A stretch of 64,000 bases of DNA from Dyella_B nitratireducens (GTDB lineage: Bacteria; Pseudomonadota; Gammaproteobacteria; Xanthomonadales; Rhodanobacteraceae): positions 2,356,001 to 2,420,000 of the forward strand of contig NZ_CP064032.1 of assembly GCF_049532905.1 (NCBI RefSeq), read 5' to 3'. Position 1 is the first letter of the stretch; each line of letters opens with the position of its first letter. Below are positions 54,813 through 62,036 of this stretch, piece after piece. The notes beneath the pieces are model-generated. The model saw only the letters and a program-made list of their open reading frames with translations. It made no database searches and was not told the origin of the DNA. Made by a program: the position numbers and the translations under genes.

Positions 54813-55061
54813 GTGCAAGTCTCTTGCGTAAAAAAGATACAACAAATCCGTTTGGAAGAATCCGTGGACAATTCGACGTTAACGCCATCAGAGCAAAGGG
54901 TCATCCGCTCACTCATAGGTAGGTTTCACAGCAGTTGGAACCGTGAACTCATGACCGTAGAACGAATGTTAGTCCTACAGCAAAAGGGCATGGTAACGCG
55001 AGACGAAGGACGATGGAGGCTGACAGCGCTTGGTCTTATGTATGCATCCATCTCACGCTGA
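54813..55061 (+). CDS. Small unknown protein, possible winged-helix
   Basis: 82 residues from a GTG; an internal start is possible. The part TLTPSEQRVIRSLIGRFHSS, then VERMLVLQQKGMVTRDEGRW and LTALGLMYASI, reads like a winged-helix fold, with a wing-like beta hairpin (GMVTRDEGRWRLTALG). No family assigned. Lies in the run of small island genes on the plus strand. Confidence 0.5.
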   Translation: MQVSCVKKIQQIRLEESVDNSTLTPSEQRVIRSLIGRFHSSWNRELMTVERMLVLQQKGMVTRDEGRWRLTALGLMYASISR

Positions 55062-55106
55062 CTTCTTCTCATTCAAACCTTTCGACCTGGCACATGGAAA
55101 ATACGC

Positions 55107-55394
55107 ATGTCGCAAAGGCTTCATAAGTGGCTGTCTCTTACCAAAACGGTGACGTCTACCTTGCATGAGCACAAAATGACTTCAGACCAAAAACAGGTGC
55201 TCAAGGTTAGAGACGCACACGGCGACACCTTAGATGCACATATTGAGCGACGAGAAAAAAGCACCATCCATGTCCAGCTTGTTATTCCAAACGGACCCAC
55301 TCACGAGAATCGCTTTACCCGGATGTCGGACGACAAGTTGGTGTCTGCAATCGAGCGATGGATGAAGAGGGAATGGATTTGCGCCCGTCAGTAA
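55107..55394 (+). CDS. Small unknown protein
   Basis: 95 residues. The N-terminal part is basic and helical (MSQRLHKWLSLTKTVTSTLH); the middle has alternating strands (DTLDAHIERREKSTIHVQLV) and the C terminus is an amphipathic helix ending in KREWICARQ. No domain recognised. Codon use is like its island neighbours; function unknown. Confidence 0.5.
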   Translation: MSQRLHKWLSLTKTVTSTLHEHKMTSDQKQVLKVRDAHGDTLDAHIERREKSTIHVQLVIPNGPTHENRFTRMSDDKLVSAIERWMKREWICARQ

Positions 55395-55511
55395 GTTTCT
55401 ACCAAGACACCTCCTGGTCACTGATAAAGAACAGACACGTAACAAGAGACCTGTCAGTGTGAGGATGCTCACTCAGGTTCCTTCGGAATCAGTGAAGCAG
55501 AGGATTTTCAG

Positions 55512-55688
55512 ATGAACAACCAAGGCTCCTCCAACCCTTCCCACAACCCCTCGCAACCGCCCAAACAGGCAGGCAATGATGAGGGTTCCTCGAAAGAACG
55601 GGAGCAACAGGGTGCACCGAATAAGGACCAAGAAAATCCTTCCCAGGGCAAGCCATCGGGCGGTCAAGAAGATACATCTAAGCGCTAA
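55512..55688 (+). CDS. Small disordered Asn/Gln/Ser/Gly-rich protein
   Basis: A 58-residue frame, MNNQGSSNPSHNPSQPPKQA to GGQEDTSKR, with an AGAGGA ribosome site 10 bases before the ATG and a strong terminator 30 bases past the stop. It is almost free of hydrophobic residues, so it is expected to be disordered, like small stress or hydrophilin-type proteins. The signals on both sides make it a convincing gene in spite of its size. No known family. Confidence 0.65.
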   Translation: MNNQGSSNPSHNPSQPPKQAGNDEGSSKEREQQGAPNKDQENPSQGKPSGGQEDTSKR

Positions 55689-55720
55689 GGCAGCGTTGCG
55701 CTGAAATCACCAGTCAAGCG

Positions 55721-55753
55721 CAAAAAAGGGCCTGCATTTGCAGGCCTTTTTTT
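55721..55753 (+). terminator. Rho-independent terminator
   Basis: AAAAAAGGGCCTGCA and TGCAGGCCTTTTTTT pair around TT, after the disordered-protein gene. Confidence 0.92.
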
Positions 55754-55815
55754 CATCAAAGCCAACGAAGGCTTTTCACGCGATTCGAATAGAATCAAGC
55801 ATAGGGGAGGCTCTG

Positions 55816-56052
55816 ATGCCTGAAGTCAAAGGTTCATACCGAGGCTTGACCTACATTGCCATCTACCGTCGTGATGGTCCAAGACTGTCTTGGTCGGCAA
55901 GTGTTGAAGACGATGATGGAGCTGTGATTTTTATCACAGGCTACTTTGTCTGTCGGGAAGAGGACGAGGCGTGTGAATCCTCACTTCGCCAAAAACTGTA
56001 TGAACGCATGGATGCTTACCATACCTCTCATAAGTCACCCATATTGCATTAA
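55816..56052 (+). CDS. Small unknown protein
   Basis: 78 residues starting MPEVKGSYRGLTYIAIYRRD, with a strong AGGGGAGG ribosome site. Predicted beta-rich N-terminal half (LSWSASVEDDDGAVIFITGY) and a helical, acidic C-terminal half. No family recognised. It follows its own terminator-separated space, so it is probably a single-gene unit. Confidence 0.6.
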   Translation: MPEVKGSYRGLTYIAIYRRDGPRLSWSASVEDDDGAVIFITGYFVCREEDEACESSLRQKLYERMDAYHTSHKSPILH

Positions 56053-56215
56053 ATGCAACTGCAACAATGGCACGAATAAGTTCGATAGATAGCAGAGTTC
56101 GAGCTCACCGAGGCGTCCATGCCCTCCGAGGAGACTCCTTCTCAGTGAGGGCATCCCTGCCTAGCCGAGACACATCAGGATTAGTGATATGAAAACCCCA
56201 TAGTGGGGTCTTGGG

Positions 56216-56410
56216 TCAATACTTTCTACTTTTGTTCGACAGTCCAGAGCGTTCTGGAAAACGCCCTGAAGGAATTGGCTCTCGTTTGTAAGCGGACGTC
56301 TTTGAGTATTGGACTGCTTCTGCGCTAGGCGCTCGATGGTTGAACGCCTTTTCTGTTGCATAGACAGAATGAATCTGGGCCGCCGAAAGCGGCTCAATAG
56401 TACGGGGCAT
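56216..56410 (-). CDS. Small unknown protein, paralogue of the 54517-54780 product
   Basis: 64 residues, MPRTIEPLSAAQIHSVYATE, then ASAEAV-like segment and YSKTSAYKREPIPSG. It matches the N-terminal half of the plus-strand gene at 54517. Upstream on the minus strand are three hairpins: GTCGCG/CGCGAC (56428-56445), CTTGC/GCAAG (56461-56479) and CCATCA/TGATGG (56487-56499). Two copies in opposite directions flank the small-gene run. Confidence 0.58.
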   Translation of the reverse strand: MPRTIEPLSAAQIHSVYATEKAFNHRAPSAEAVQYSKTSAYKREPIPSGRFPERSGLSNKSRKY

Positions 56411-56427
56411 AATGGGGATACCTAAAG

Positions 56428-56499
56428 GTCGCGAAAGTGCGCGACAGCACTAGAAAATGCCTTGCATATCGAAAGCAAGGAAAGGCCCATCAGTGATGG
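56428..56499 (-). promoter_or_regulatory. Three-hairpin leader upstream of the minus-strand paralogue
   Basis: The stems GTCGCG/CGCGAC, CTTGC/GCAAG and CCATCA/TGATGG lie in series 18-89 bases before the ATG. Sequence differs from the 54408-54496 set, but number and position agree. No gene is visible from 56500 to 56850. Confidence 0.5.
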
Positions 56500-56854
56500 C
56501 TTGCGATCACCCATGAGATGCTGGGACGAATACTCCCCAATACATGGATTCATCATGCGCCCAGCAGACCCAAATAGCAATTTCGAAATTCGCCAAGGGT
56601 GTAGTGGACGACTGACTCGGGCTCTGCAAGCCTCTTGACCCTGGAAGCCCAGCTATAAGTGGTCATCTGTGAGTAAGAACGGGACCTTTTCCAGCCTCCA
56701 AATAAATTTTCTCGTTAGCAATGGACATACTCAGCCATCTTCTTGCGGCGGTTTACCAGTGACGGCAATCCATGCTGAGCGTGTGTAATGTTCAAGCTCT
56801 TGGGTGTCCATCAAACGTTCAAGCAATAGCTTCACCGATAAGCAAGCCATCAAA

Positions 56855-56890
56855 ACAAAGACCCCGCACAAGGCGGGGCCGACTGCTTAA
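56855..56890 (-). terminator. Rho-independent terminator for the BP74-like gene
   Basis: On the minus strand GCCCCGC and GCGGGGT pair around CTTGT, followed by CTTTGTTTTG, about 50 bases past the stop of the secreted-protein gene. Confidence 0.75.
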
Positions 56891-56941
56891 GATGACCGCT
56901 TCTTTTGCGGTCGATGAGCAACAGAGCAAACTAGCGATCTT

Positions 56942-57433
56942 CTATTTCGATGGAAGAGGAAACGGGTATCTGATCTCTCTTACCAAGCGGGAACTCCAGG
57001 GGCACCATATCCCAGTTGCCAAAAAGGCCGGCGTGCCAACGAGGTGGAGGTCCTCCTCAACTTTCAACGAAGTAGCTTCGCATTCTTCGTTTGAAGCAGC
57101 GAAGAGCTCGATAGAGTCGGAGTCAAGGTGAAAGGGATATTCTTCGTTGTAAGCAACCCGGCCGCGCACGACCTTTCCCTTTACATGCACTGCATCGCCT
57201 GGCCAAGTTTCATTTGCAAGAATTCTTTCGATCTGCCTAACCACTACCGGATTGTTGACCGCAATGACAAACTCGTGCGGTCCAAATGTCGTCGCATCTG
57301 CTCCCACCACTGAGTCGGGACCATTTAGCGTTACAAAAGAGAAATAACGCGTCTGCGCATGTGCCGCAGCCGAAAAACCCACTACAGCGACGGCAGAAGC
57401 CAACGCAAACAATAACGCCTTCTTCGCTTTCAT
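56942..57433 (-). CDS. Secreted BP74 N-terminal-domain-like protein
   Basis: 163 residues with a clear signal peptide (MKAKKALLFALASAVAVVGF, cleavage after AAAHA). The mature part has FVIAVNNPVVVRQIERILAN, VKGKVVRGRVAYNEEYPFHL, DSDSIELF, a Cys pair (EECEAT and GIWCPWSSRLVREI). The order HLDxDSIxxFE, then CD/CEA, then WCPWSSRLVREI matches the BP74 N-terminal-like domain (calmodulin-binding-protein-like) as I recall it. Function in bacteria is unknown; secretion to periplasm or outside is predicted. Confidence 0.72.
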   Translation of the reverse strand: MKAKKALLFALASAVAVVGFSAAAHAQTRYFSFVTLNGPDSVVGADATTFGPHEFVIAVNNPVVVRQIERILANETWPGDAVHVKGKVVRGRVAYNEEYPFHLDSDSIELFAASNEECEATSLKVEEDLHLVGTPAFLATGIWCPWSSRLVREIRYPFPLPSK

Positions 57434-57625
57434 ACATTCCTCCTTGGAAAGAGTGCATAGCACTAGTAATGCCCCGTACGGTTTCATCGTTGCGAGGCAG
57501 CGCAACACTAGGGCGCTAGGCATTCTTAGCTTTGTGAATGAGTAAGCGTTTTGCGTAAGGGGCCTCTTAGTTCAAGCGGAACGCGTGCCTCGCTTACAAC
57601 ATGCCGGGTGTTCTACGTACAACAA

Positions 57626-57640
57626 ACCCTAAATTAGGGT
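57626..57640. repeat. Perfect short palindrome
   Basis: ACCCTAAATTAGGGT lies between the JAMM gene end and the BP74-like gene start. It could be an operator or a weak terminator of the ubiquitin-like operon. Nothing else is visible in 57434-57671. Confidence 0.45.
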
Positions 57641-57671
57641 CGTGCATAGTCGCCCAGAGTGTCATCGCCAC

Positions 57672-58292
57672 CTATTTGCCGCGGGAGCTGGCTTCGCAGG
57701 CCATAGCCGATTCCACACGGGATAGCACTGCCGCATGCACTGGCGTAACTTTATCCTCGGGAATTTGAAAGGATTCAGCGCCCAAGAAAAAAGCATGCTC
57801 GTCTCGAACAGGGTCAACCACGTATCCGGTCGAATATGGGTGAAAGAAAAAATCCCTTTGGGTCTTGCGATCAGTTCCACTAAAAAACGCGCCTAGATTA
57901 GGGTGACTATGGAACCAACCCACGACAAGCAGCTTTGACTCCACTTGCATCCTCGCCACTTCCCAGACCGACGACCCCATTTGCAAGGAAACACTGGTGC
58001 CATGATACTCGTGAGATGGCACTGCCTTTGATATAACGACCAGCGGATAAGAAACTGCCGTCGTTAGTTCACAGGGCATGAATGCTTGCCCAAGTAGCAA
58101 GCCCCCGCTCTCTTCGCGTCGAGCAGATACGTGGCGATGAACTGCCAATCTCGCCTCCGTATCGAACAAAACGAGCGGGCCCTTTATGAGCAACGCAGTG
58201 ATAGACATCGCGTCGAGAAAAGGCAATCCAGATAGAACATCGGCCAACTTGGCCGCTCCTGAATCGGGCTTTACCGTTTTCCACTGAATCAT
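57672..58292 (-). CDS. JAMM/MPN-domain metalloprotease (deubiquitinase-like)
   Basis: A 206-residue protein with a complete JAMM zinc site: Glu61 in REESGGLLLG, His128 and His130 in GWFHSHPNLGAFFSGTDRKT, Ser138 and Asp141. JAB/JAMM enzymes cut isopeptide or peptide bonds after ubiquitin-like proteins. In this operon it should remove the ubiquitin-like protein from targets. Start overlaps the E2-like stop (ATGA). The first 30 residues are an extra helix ahead of the JAB fold. Last gene of the operon. Confidence 0.9.
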   Translation of the reverse strand: MIQWKTVKPDSGAAKLADVLSGLPFLDAMSITALLIKGPLVLFDTEARLAVHRHVSARREESGGLLLGQAFMPCELTTAVSYPLVVISKAVPSHEYHGTSVSLQMGSSVWEVARMQVESKLLVVGWFHSHPNLGAFFSGTDRKTQRDFFFHPYSTGYVVDPVRDEHAFFLGAESFQIPEDKVTPVHAAVLSRVESAMACEASSRGK

Positions 58293-58930
58293 GTTCTAGC
58301 CGAGAATGAATTTTTGCACTTGGGGCAAACAACAGATCCAGCCTTCCCCGCAGGGAGCCTTACATTCGCCCCGCAATGCGGACACGTAACTACAACCTTC
58401 GCGACTTGTTCCTCAGACTTATCAGTCCAACTCACACTAGATTTCTGGCCTGCAGTCGATACTTGCAGCGAGTCGCTTGGAAAGCTTTGAGGACTTGCAC
58501 CTTTCGCTCTTAAGTACCAGCGAGCCGCGTCGCCGTTCGCTGCTGAGGCGACGTTAATTACTGAGTCATCAAACGACAAGATCTTGAATAACCGCTGCGC
58601 AAGCAGGTCGAGGTACTCTGTAGCGATCCACTTGGAACCTAAGCAGACGCGACCGCTGGTATAGATATTGGGATTAAAGACGTTCGTTTTGACTACAACC
58701 GAAGGTTCTTGAAATGGATATCTGGCACTTAGCTCTATCGTCGCATCGACTTCGGTCAACGATTTGGCCGGATATCGATCATCTGCTGCAGTTTGCACTT
58801 GGAATCGGAGCGAAATATGAGAAATTGGGCTGCCATTGCATCCAATAACTCGAATTCGACCATTGGTTGCGAGCTCAAGCTGCTTGAGTTTCTTAAGGTC
58901 TTCGTCCCGACGTTCATTGAAGGCATTCAT
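58289..58930 (-). CDS. E2-like ubiquitin-conjugating-fold protein with C-terminal zinc ribbon
   Basis: A 213-residue protein. The first 145 residues show the UBC pattern: a helix (DLKKLKQLELATNG), strands up to YPFQEPSVVVKTNVFNPNIY, where NPN stands for the eukaryotic HPN, and the catalytic Cys96 in GRVCLGSKW, ten residues after NPN as in true E2s. A linker leads to a zinc ribbon with CPHC (183-186) and CPKC (202-205). It should take the activated ubiquitin-like protein from the E1 and pass it to targets. The zinc ribbon may bind substrates. Seven bases separate it from the ubiquitin-like gene. Confidence 0.88.
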   Translation of the reverse strand: MNAFNERRDEDLKKLKQLELATNGRIRVIGCNGSPISHISLRFQVQTAADDRYPAKSLTEVDATIELSARYPFQEPSVVVKTNVFNPNIYTSGRVCLGSKWIATEYLDLLAQRLFKILSFDDSVINVASAANGDAARWYLRAKGASPQSFPSDSLQVSTAGQKSSVSWTDKSEEQVAKVVVTCPHCGANVRLPAGKAGSVVCPKCKNSFSART

Positions 58931-58937
58931 ACTTGGA

Positions 58938-59189
58938 TTATCCAGCTACAAGCATGGGCTGAACTTCTAGAACGTCGCCATCCTGCACACCCTGCGTATC
59001 AAGCGCAATAGTCGGTTGAATAGTCTTCGCCACGCGCGTATTGATCAGCGAATAGTCCGTATCCTTTGGCAGCGCCCAGTTGTCTACTGCCGCCTGAATA
59101 ACATCCGCGCCTGTATGAGAACCCGGAAGTGTTACTTCTGCCTTTCGAGTCTGATCCGCAGTTCGGATGATTACACTGACTTCACTCAT
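58938..59189 (-). CDS. Ubiquitin-like protein with C-terminal glycine
   Basis: 83 residues: MSEVSVIIRTADQTRKAEVT, TGADVIQAAVDNWALPKDTD, YSLINTRVAKTIQPTIALDT and GVQDGDVLEVQPMLVAG. The strand-strand-helix-strand-strand pattern with GVQDGDVLEV is that of beta-grasp (YukD-like or ubiquitin-like) proteins. It ends in a glycine with no extension, so it may be ready for E1 adenylation without trimming. The start overlaps the E1 stop by 8 bases. An upstream ATG (59213) lies inside the E1 frame. Confidence 0.87.
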   Translation of the reverse strand: MSEVSVIIRTADQTRKAEVTLPGSHTGADVIQAAVDNWALPKDTDYSLINTRVAKTIQPTIALDTQGVQDGDVLEVQPMLVAG

Positions 59190-60309
59190 GTTCGTCTCCG
59201 TCATACAGCTCAACTAAAATTTGGGTGCCATCTTCTTCTATTGATGCAAACTTTCCGGGCAGCTTCATTCCACGAAATTCCGCAAGCTCCTCCACCGTAA
59301 ATTGGTCTCGTATCACCGCAAGTCGATGTTTAAGTCCACATCGACGGCAGGTTGCGTCAGCATCAGAAAAATGGGAAGCCAAGGCAAATATAACCTCTCG
59401 ACCTTCCTCACAATTGAAATCGATCGGCGTTTCCCATGAAACCAATATAGGGTCGCTGACCATAATCGATGAGCGGAGGGAAGCCATGCCATCGAGCAGC
59501 AAGTCGTCTATTCTTCTATTCGCCCTGATTATGACTCGTTCTTTTGCCTGACCTGCGCAACATGCGCACATCGGACTCTTGGATAGAGAGATGGATGAGC
59601 TGGTATGGGCGACAGAGTCAAGGAAGACTCGCCTTGCTCCCGATGCTGCGTCCTCTCTAAAGGAGTAGAGAAACAGAGAGGTCGCCAGCGCACCTGCATA
59701 ACTAGCGGTGATCGCTGTTGTGGGCACCTTTTTCTCCTCGAATGCCACCTTCTTTAGCCATCCGCAAGAAAACCGCTCCCCTACTCGCTGGTATACGGAT
59801 GGTGGCAAATTGCACTCATAGCAAGCCACCTCAGGGTCCCTCATAAATGGGAAAATCTCTGCAGAAACATACCTTGAGTCGATACCAGAATTGATGAGAT
59901 CGACACCCAGCAGGCTGCACAATTGATTGATGCGAATCCTCGCGATGAAACCATCTACGCACGAAAAAACTACAGTTGAGTTGCGCAGACGTGAGAAATC
60001 AACCGCATCCCAAATATCGCCTATGAGAAATTCTACGCAGCAATTTGGATCCAACTTCTTAACTGCGTCTGCCGCAACTTCAGCCTTATATTTGCCTACA
60101 TCGTCCTCAGAGAACAAGACGCTACGCGTCAAATTATGTAGTTCAATTTTGTCAAAGTCGACGATAGTTATCGCACCGACACCCAAAAGCGCCAAGTTCT
60201 TTACAACCTCATTTCCAACCGCTCCTGCACCTATCACCAATGCACGCGTGGCTCTGAGATGCTCTTGATCAAACCAATCGATGAGATCGTGGCGCAGATA
60301 TCGTTCCAT
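59182..60309 (-). CDS. E1-like ThiF-family adenylating enzyme
   Basis: A 375-residue ThiF/MoeB-fold enzyme. ATP loop VIGAGAVGNEVVKNLALLGV (residues 26-45), VDFDKIELHNLTRSVLF with the Asp51 and Arg63 expected in E1s, Lys73 in GKYKAE, and FSCVDGFIARIRINQL. Two Cys pairs, C163-x2-C166 and C248-x2-C251, are a likely zinc site. C182 (FSCGW) may be the thioester cysteine. It should adenylate and activate the ubiquitin-like protein encoded next. The ATG overlaps the J-protein stop (TGATG). Confidence 0.9.
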   Translation of the reverse strand: MERYLRHDLIDWFDQEHLRATRALVIGAGAVGNEVVKNLALLGVGAITIVDFDKIELHNLTRSVLFSEDDVGKYKAEVAADAVKKLDPNCCVEFLIGDIWDAVDFSRLRNSTVVFSCVDGFIARIRINQLCSLLGVDLINSGIDSRYVSAEIFPFMRDPEVACYECNLPPSVYQRVGERFSCGWLKKVAFEEKKVPTTAITASYAGALATSLFLYSFREDAASGARRVFLDSVAHTSSSISLSKSPMCACCAGQAKERVIIRANRRIDDLLLDGMASLRSSIMVSDPILVSWETPIDFNCEEGREVIFALASHFSDADATCRRCGLKHRLAVIRDQFTVEELAEFRGMKLPGKFASIEEDGTQILVELYDGDEHE

Positions 60310-60563
60310 CACATTCCTCGGACACGACAAATCCGCTCATACGCGGAGTTGACTATTTTTATGACTTCTTGGGCATGCAAGCGAATGAATTCGTCCTGTC
60401 TATCGGGATGATATGCGCGAACTCTTTTGCGGTAGGCAAGCCGTATCTCGTCGTCGCTCGCGGACGCTTCTATTCCAAGTACAGCGAATGGATCTTGCTC
60501 GAGTTGCGCGGTTAGCTCTGCAATTCGATCCTGATAAGCATTAGGTATATTCCGCCACTTCAT
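60309..60563 (-). CDS. Small J-domain protein
   Basis: 84 residues. A J domain in the C-terminal two thirds: DPFAVLGIEASASDDEIRLA, YRKRVRAYHPDRQDEFIRLH with the HPD motif at 52-54, and IVNSAYERICRVRGM. No zinc or Gly/Phe region, so it is a type III J protein that would recruit DnaK. It overlaps both neighbours by one base (TGATG), so its synthesis is tied to the ubiquitin-like operon. A J protein inside such an operon is unusual. Confidence 0.9.
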   Translation of the reverse strand: MKWRNIPNAYQDRIAELTAQLEQDPFAVLGIEASASDDEIRLAYRKRVRAYHPDRQDEFIRLHAQEVIKIVNSAYERICRVRGM

Positions 60564-61360
60564 CAGGACACCCCCAAGATCATCGCAGGATCATCGACAA
60601 TGATTTCTGGTCCGAATGTCTTATCTTGGATGAGAAGGCCACGTATAGTGATGGTCTTTCCCGCGTAAGCCTTCAGCTTCTGAGCACCACCAATTTTTGC
60701 AACGCCGCCGCGGAACGCAACCATTTTTAGTCCCTTCGTCCACGACTTAGCTTCGAACATCACGGCGTAATCCGATCCCCTACGACTTTGCTTAACTTCG
60801 TGCACGTACCCCGTAAACGTAACCACCTGCCCTATGTGATTTCGATAGTTACTCAACGTAATCGCATCTGGGACGTGGTTTCGTGCACCTGCATTTGATT
60901 CAGCTTTGCCATGCCTCCGCAACTGAGAGCTGCCGCAAACCATACACTTGGAGGCATTAGCCTCGCGAAGGACGGCCATGCTCGCTTCTTGGTAGAACAC
61001 ATGGCAACTACTGCACTCGAAGATCGGCTGAGATAGTTCAAGGCGCCTTCCCGTAAATGCATCATTGATGCCGCTGAGATCATCAGCCGAGGCGGCACTC
61101 GCCGTCGACCCGGGACCGAAGTTAATCGGCTTTGTAGTCGGCTTTGACGATGGCCGATAAGCATTCGGTGCAGGAGATTTGGTCCGTGGCAGTGGAGTCT
61201 GGCTAGGCGCGGATGGCGGTTGCGGAGGATTGTTTCCAGACCGACCACTCTTACGCGACCTCAGCCACCACAAGATCAGCCACAAGACTCCAATAGCAAT
61301 GATGATTTCCAAGCGCTTCCTGCTCCCCTGACTCGCCGCCCATTCTGCGGATGACCTCAC
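60563..61360 (-). CDS. Membrane-anchored zinc-ribbon/OB-fold protein
   Basis: 265 residues from a GTG. One membrane span near residues 18-33 (IIIAIGVLWLILWWL), then a Pro/Ser-rich linker (40-95), a zinc ribbon with ECSSC (116-119) and CMVC (139-142), and a C-terminal OB-like domain (175-265; IGQVVTFTGYVHEVKQSRRG, then GKTITIRGLLIQDKTFGPEI). The OB region resembles tRNA_anti/nucleic-acid-binding folds. The head is probably cytoplasmic, so it could tether the conjugation complex to the membrane. First structural gene of the operon; the start is uncertain. Confidence 0.78.
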   Translation of the reverse strand: MRSSAEWAASQGSRKRLEIIIAIGVLWLILWWLRSRKSGRSGNNPPQPPSAPSQTPLPRTKSPAPNAYRPSSKPTTKPINFGPGSTASAASADDLSGINDAFTGRRLELSQPIFECSSCHVFYQEASMAVLREANASKCMVCGSSQLRRHGKAESNAGARNHVPDAITLSNYRNHIGQVVTFTGYVHEVKQSRRGSDYAVMFEAKSWTKGLKMVAFRGGVAKIGGAQKLKAYAGKTITIRGLLIQDKTFGPEIIVDDPAMILGVS

Positions 61361-61471
61361 CTTCTCTAGAGTAAGCCAGTTCTATGAACGGTGTAATTCC
61401 CAGAACGTATAGATTCTGATAAAGGACCGAAGGACTCGCCAGAGTTGCTCCCTATCGACCAAGCGTATTGC

Positions 61472-61768
61472 TCATCGCGGCCTGCGACGTCCATCTGGCT
61501 CACGGGGCTCTTGATACCTGGGGTCTGCAAGGCGCTTTTGAAATTCCTTGCCAATCTGAACGAGATCGGTCTTGCACGCGACACACCAGTCATGCACCTG
61601 GACGGTGTCTAGTCTCCGCCTTCCCCGCTCCGCTTCACTGACAAATGCCTGGTCGACGCCCAGCGTTGCAGCCAGTTGCTCTTGAGTAAGTTCTGCATGC
61701 GCTCGAACATCGCGGAGTAGCTCCGCGAAGATTCGATGCTCTGGTCTGTAGATGCTTTTTCGCGCCAC
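61472..61768 (-). CDS. XRE-family transcriptional regulator
   Basis: 98 residues. An XRE helix-turn-helix at about 16-70: FAELLRDVRAHAELTQEQLA, then ATLGVDQAFVSEAERGRRRL. The C-terminal tail is basic (REPDGRRRPR) and a mid Cys pair is present (CVACKTD). It lies just upstream of the ubiquitin-like operon on the same strand (gap about 110 bases). Palindromic operator-like sites upstream of its start suggest autoregulation and probably control of the operon. Confidence 0.9.
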   Translation of the reverse strand: MARKSIYRPEHRIFAELLRDVRAHAELTQEQLAATLGVDQAFVSEAERGRRRLDTVQVHDWCVACKTDLVQIGKEFQKRLADPRYQEPREPDGRRRPR

Positions 61769-61796
61769 CGCTTAATCCTCCGAGTGGCTTGAAAGC

Positions 61797-61849
61797 TATA
61801 TGTGAACCCAATTTATGCTAATTTCACATATGTGATGTTCACATATGAT
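61797..61849 (-). promoter_or_regulatory. Operator-like TATGTGA/TCACATA sites upstream of the XRE gene
   Basis: Three related sites: TATATGTGAA (61797-61806), TCACATATGTGA (61824-61835, a perfect palindrome) and TTCACATATGA (61839-61849). They lie 30-80 bases upstream of the XRE start in an AT-rich stretch, as expected for repressor operators. A promoter is expected here but the hexamers are not clear. Confidence 0.65.
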
Positions 61850-62036
61850 CGAATAGCCTGCGTCGAGACGTAGAAGCAGCGACTGCTATGAATATGACGA
61901 CCACATACTCAAACCCACCCCAGTCAAGTCACCCCACCATCCAGCACGAGGAAGCGGCATGCTGGCATCCCGAAGCTCATGTACATGTCGTTCTACGTAA
62001 TTCCCCTCGATGGTTCCTCCAAATGGAGTATTGATC

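Noticed and set aside
56772..57131. 119-residue plus-strand frame
   Set aside because: It lies opposite the signal-peptide-bearing BP74-like gene, which has far better support.
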